Shown: positions 63,326-64,000 of the stretch, piece by piece | Layout of the letters: each line of letters opens with the position of its first letter | Numbering within the stretch: position 1 is the first letter of the stretch | Notes under the pieces: generated by a model | Databases searched by the model: none | Seen by the model: only the letters and a program-made list of their open reading frames with translations | What the model was told of the DNA's origin: nothing | NCBI RefSeq assembly: GCF_000769405.2 | Contig: NZ_CP053439.1 | Span: 1,302,001 to 1,366,000 of the forward strand | DNA: 64,000 nucleotides | Direction of reading: 5' to 3' | From: Rhizobium brockwellii | GTDB lineage: Bacteria > Pseudomonadota > Alphaproteobacteria > Rhizobiales > Rhizobiaceae | Translations under genes and position numbers: made by a program

Positions 63326-64000
63326 ATGGCGGAGGCAGCAGTGGACCGGAGTTCAAAATCCGGCTTGGGTCCGGCTAGCAAGCCATTTTCCACCTTCGAG
63401 CGCCTCGTGGCGTGGCGCTATCTGCGGGCCCGCCGCAAGGAGGCTTTCATATCGGTCATCGCCGGGTTCTCCTTCGTCGGCATCATGCTCGGCGTTGCGA
63501 CGCTGATCATCGTCATGGCCGTCATGAACGGCTTCCGTACAGAGCTCGTCTCGCGCATCCTCGGCATCAACGGCCATATGATCGTCCAGCCGGTCGACGG
63601 CCCCTTCACCGATTATCCTATCCTCAGCAGCAAACTCGCCGCCGTACCGGGCGTCAAGATGGCGCTACCCCTGGTGGAAGGTCAGGTGCTCGCCTCGGCC
63701 CAGGCCGGCGGCAGCACCGGCGCTCTGGTGCGCGGCGCCCGCGCCGAGGACCTGACCAAGCTCAAAACGATCTCCGACAACATCAAATCCGGCGACATGG
63801 TGGGTTATGCCTCCGGCCAGGGCGTGCTGATCGGAACCCGCATGGCCGATCAGCTCGGTCTGCGCGTCGGCGACCTCATTACGTTGACGTCGCCAGATGG
63901 TGACATTACGCCGATGGGGGTCAGCCCGCGCATCAAGTCCTACAAGATTTCCGGCCTCTTCGAGATCGGCATGTCGGAATATGATTCCTCGATCATCTTC
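63326..64000 (+). CDS. lolC: Lipoprotein-releasing ABC transporter permease LolC/LolE, cut at window end
   Basis: The 225 visible residues show the LolC/E layout. The N-terminal ERLVAWRYLRARRKEAFISVIAGFSFVGIMLGVATLIIVMAVMNGFR-type first helix (about 45-72) is followed by a MacB-like periplasmic domain (GVLIGTRMADQLGLRVGDLITLTSP). It works with LolD to release lipoproteins from the inner membrane for transfer to LolA. The ATG at 63326 follows AAGGAGACGGAGG and is 15 bp after proS, so the two are cotranscribed. The remaining helices lie outside the window. Confidence 0.92.
   Translation, partial: MAEAAVDRSSKSGLGPASKPFSTFERLVAWRYLRARRKEAFISVIAGFSFVGIMLGVATLIIVMAVMNGFRTELVSRILGINGHMIVQPVDGPFTDYPILSSKLAAVPGVKMALPLVEGQVLASAQAGGSTGALVRGARAEDLTKLKTISDNIKSGDMVGYASGQGVLIGTRMADQLGLRVGDLITLTSPDGDITPMGVSPRIKSYKISGLFEIGMSEYDSSIIF

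Noticed and set aside
1..64000. CRISPR arrays, prophage, transposases, rRNA genes
   Set aside because: No regularly spaced direct repeats, phage structural genes, transposase motifs or rRNA sequences were seen in the window.

Overview
The window is a high-GC alphaproteobacterial chromosome segment. It most resembles the Rhizobium etli / R. leguminosarum group. Supporting signs are rhizobial intergenic mosaic (RIME-like) palindromes, an FMN riboswitch in front of a RibN-type riboflavin transporter, the order nuoA-N / birA / RNase J / methylmalonyl-CoA epimerase / DUF1467 / proS / lolC, and several TTG or GTG starts with good Shine-Dalgarno sequences. It looks like core chromosome: no phage, transposase, plasmid or CRISPR genes were seen.

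Layout. 1-5.2 kb: a polysaccharide export group (GT4 glycosyltransferase cut by the window edge, Wza-type lipoprotein, Wzc/ExoP-like protein with a degraded kinase domain, CelD/BcsL-type acetyltransferase). 5.3-15.3 kb: housekeeping and metabolic genes (DUF2842, heme A synthase ctaA, a TSUP exporter, argC, agmatinase, rplM-rpsI, a LysR regulator, a DUF1127 protein, an enoyl-CoA hydratase-like protein, an EamA transporter, a small exported protein). 15.3-26.6 kb: CoA-binding protein, O-acetylhomoserine sulfhydrylase, cupin, CHASE4-like/GGDEF/EAL protein, pstSCAB behind a Pho box, a cytochrome P450 and a GGDEF protein. 27-32.6 kb: the protein quality-control block clpP-clpX-lon followed by hupB, with candidate heat-shock promoters and strong terminators. 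32.7-40.9 kb: FMN riboswitch-ribN, a phytase-like exported protein behind a perfect Pho box, aldo/keto reductase, cupin, a methyltransferase with its own Pho box, a Cys glutathione peroxidase and two small exported proteins separated by a duplication scar. 41-58 kb: tRNA-Val, two tRNA-Asp, then a 14-subunit complex I operon. 58-64 kb: birA, RNase J, epimerase, DUF1467, a candidate MmgR-type sRNA, proS and the start of lolC.

The most interesting points are the following. (1) The nuo operon carries three non-canonical parts: a small exported protein between nuoD and nuoE, a helix-hairpin-helix-like domain added to NuoE, and a separate protein between nuoF and nuoG with a clearly homologous domain. 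(2) Three Pho boxes lie in this stretch, at pstS, the phytase-like gene and the methyltransferase. Together they suggest an extended phosphate-starvation response, while phoU and phoB are not next to pstB. (3) A structured RNA with a terminator lies just upstream of proS. (4) Mosaic palindromic elements abut or overlap stop codons. (5) The 3' end of gpx is duplicated about 740 bp downstream.

All positions and motifs were read by eye. Family assignments rest on remembered family features, not on searches.
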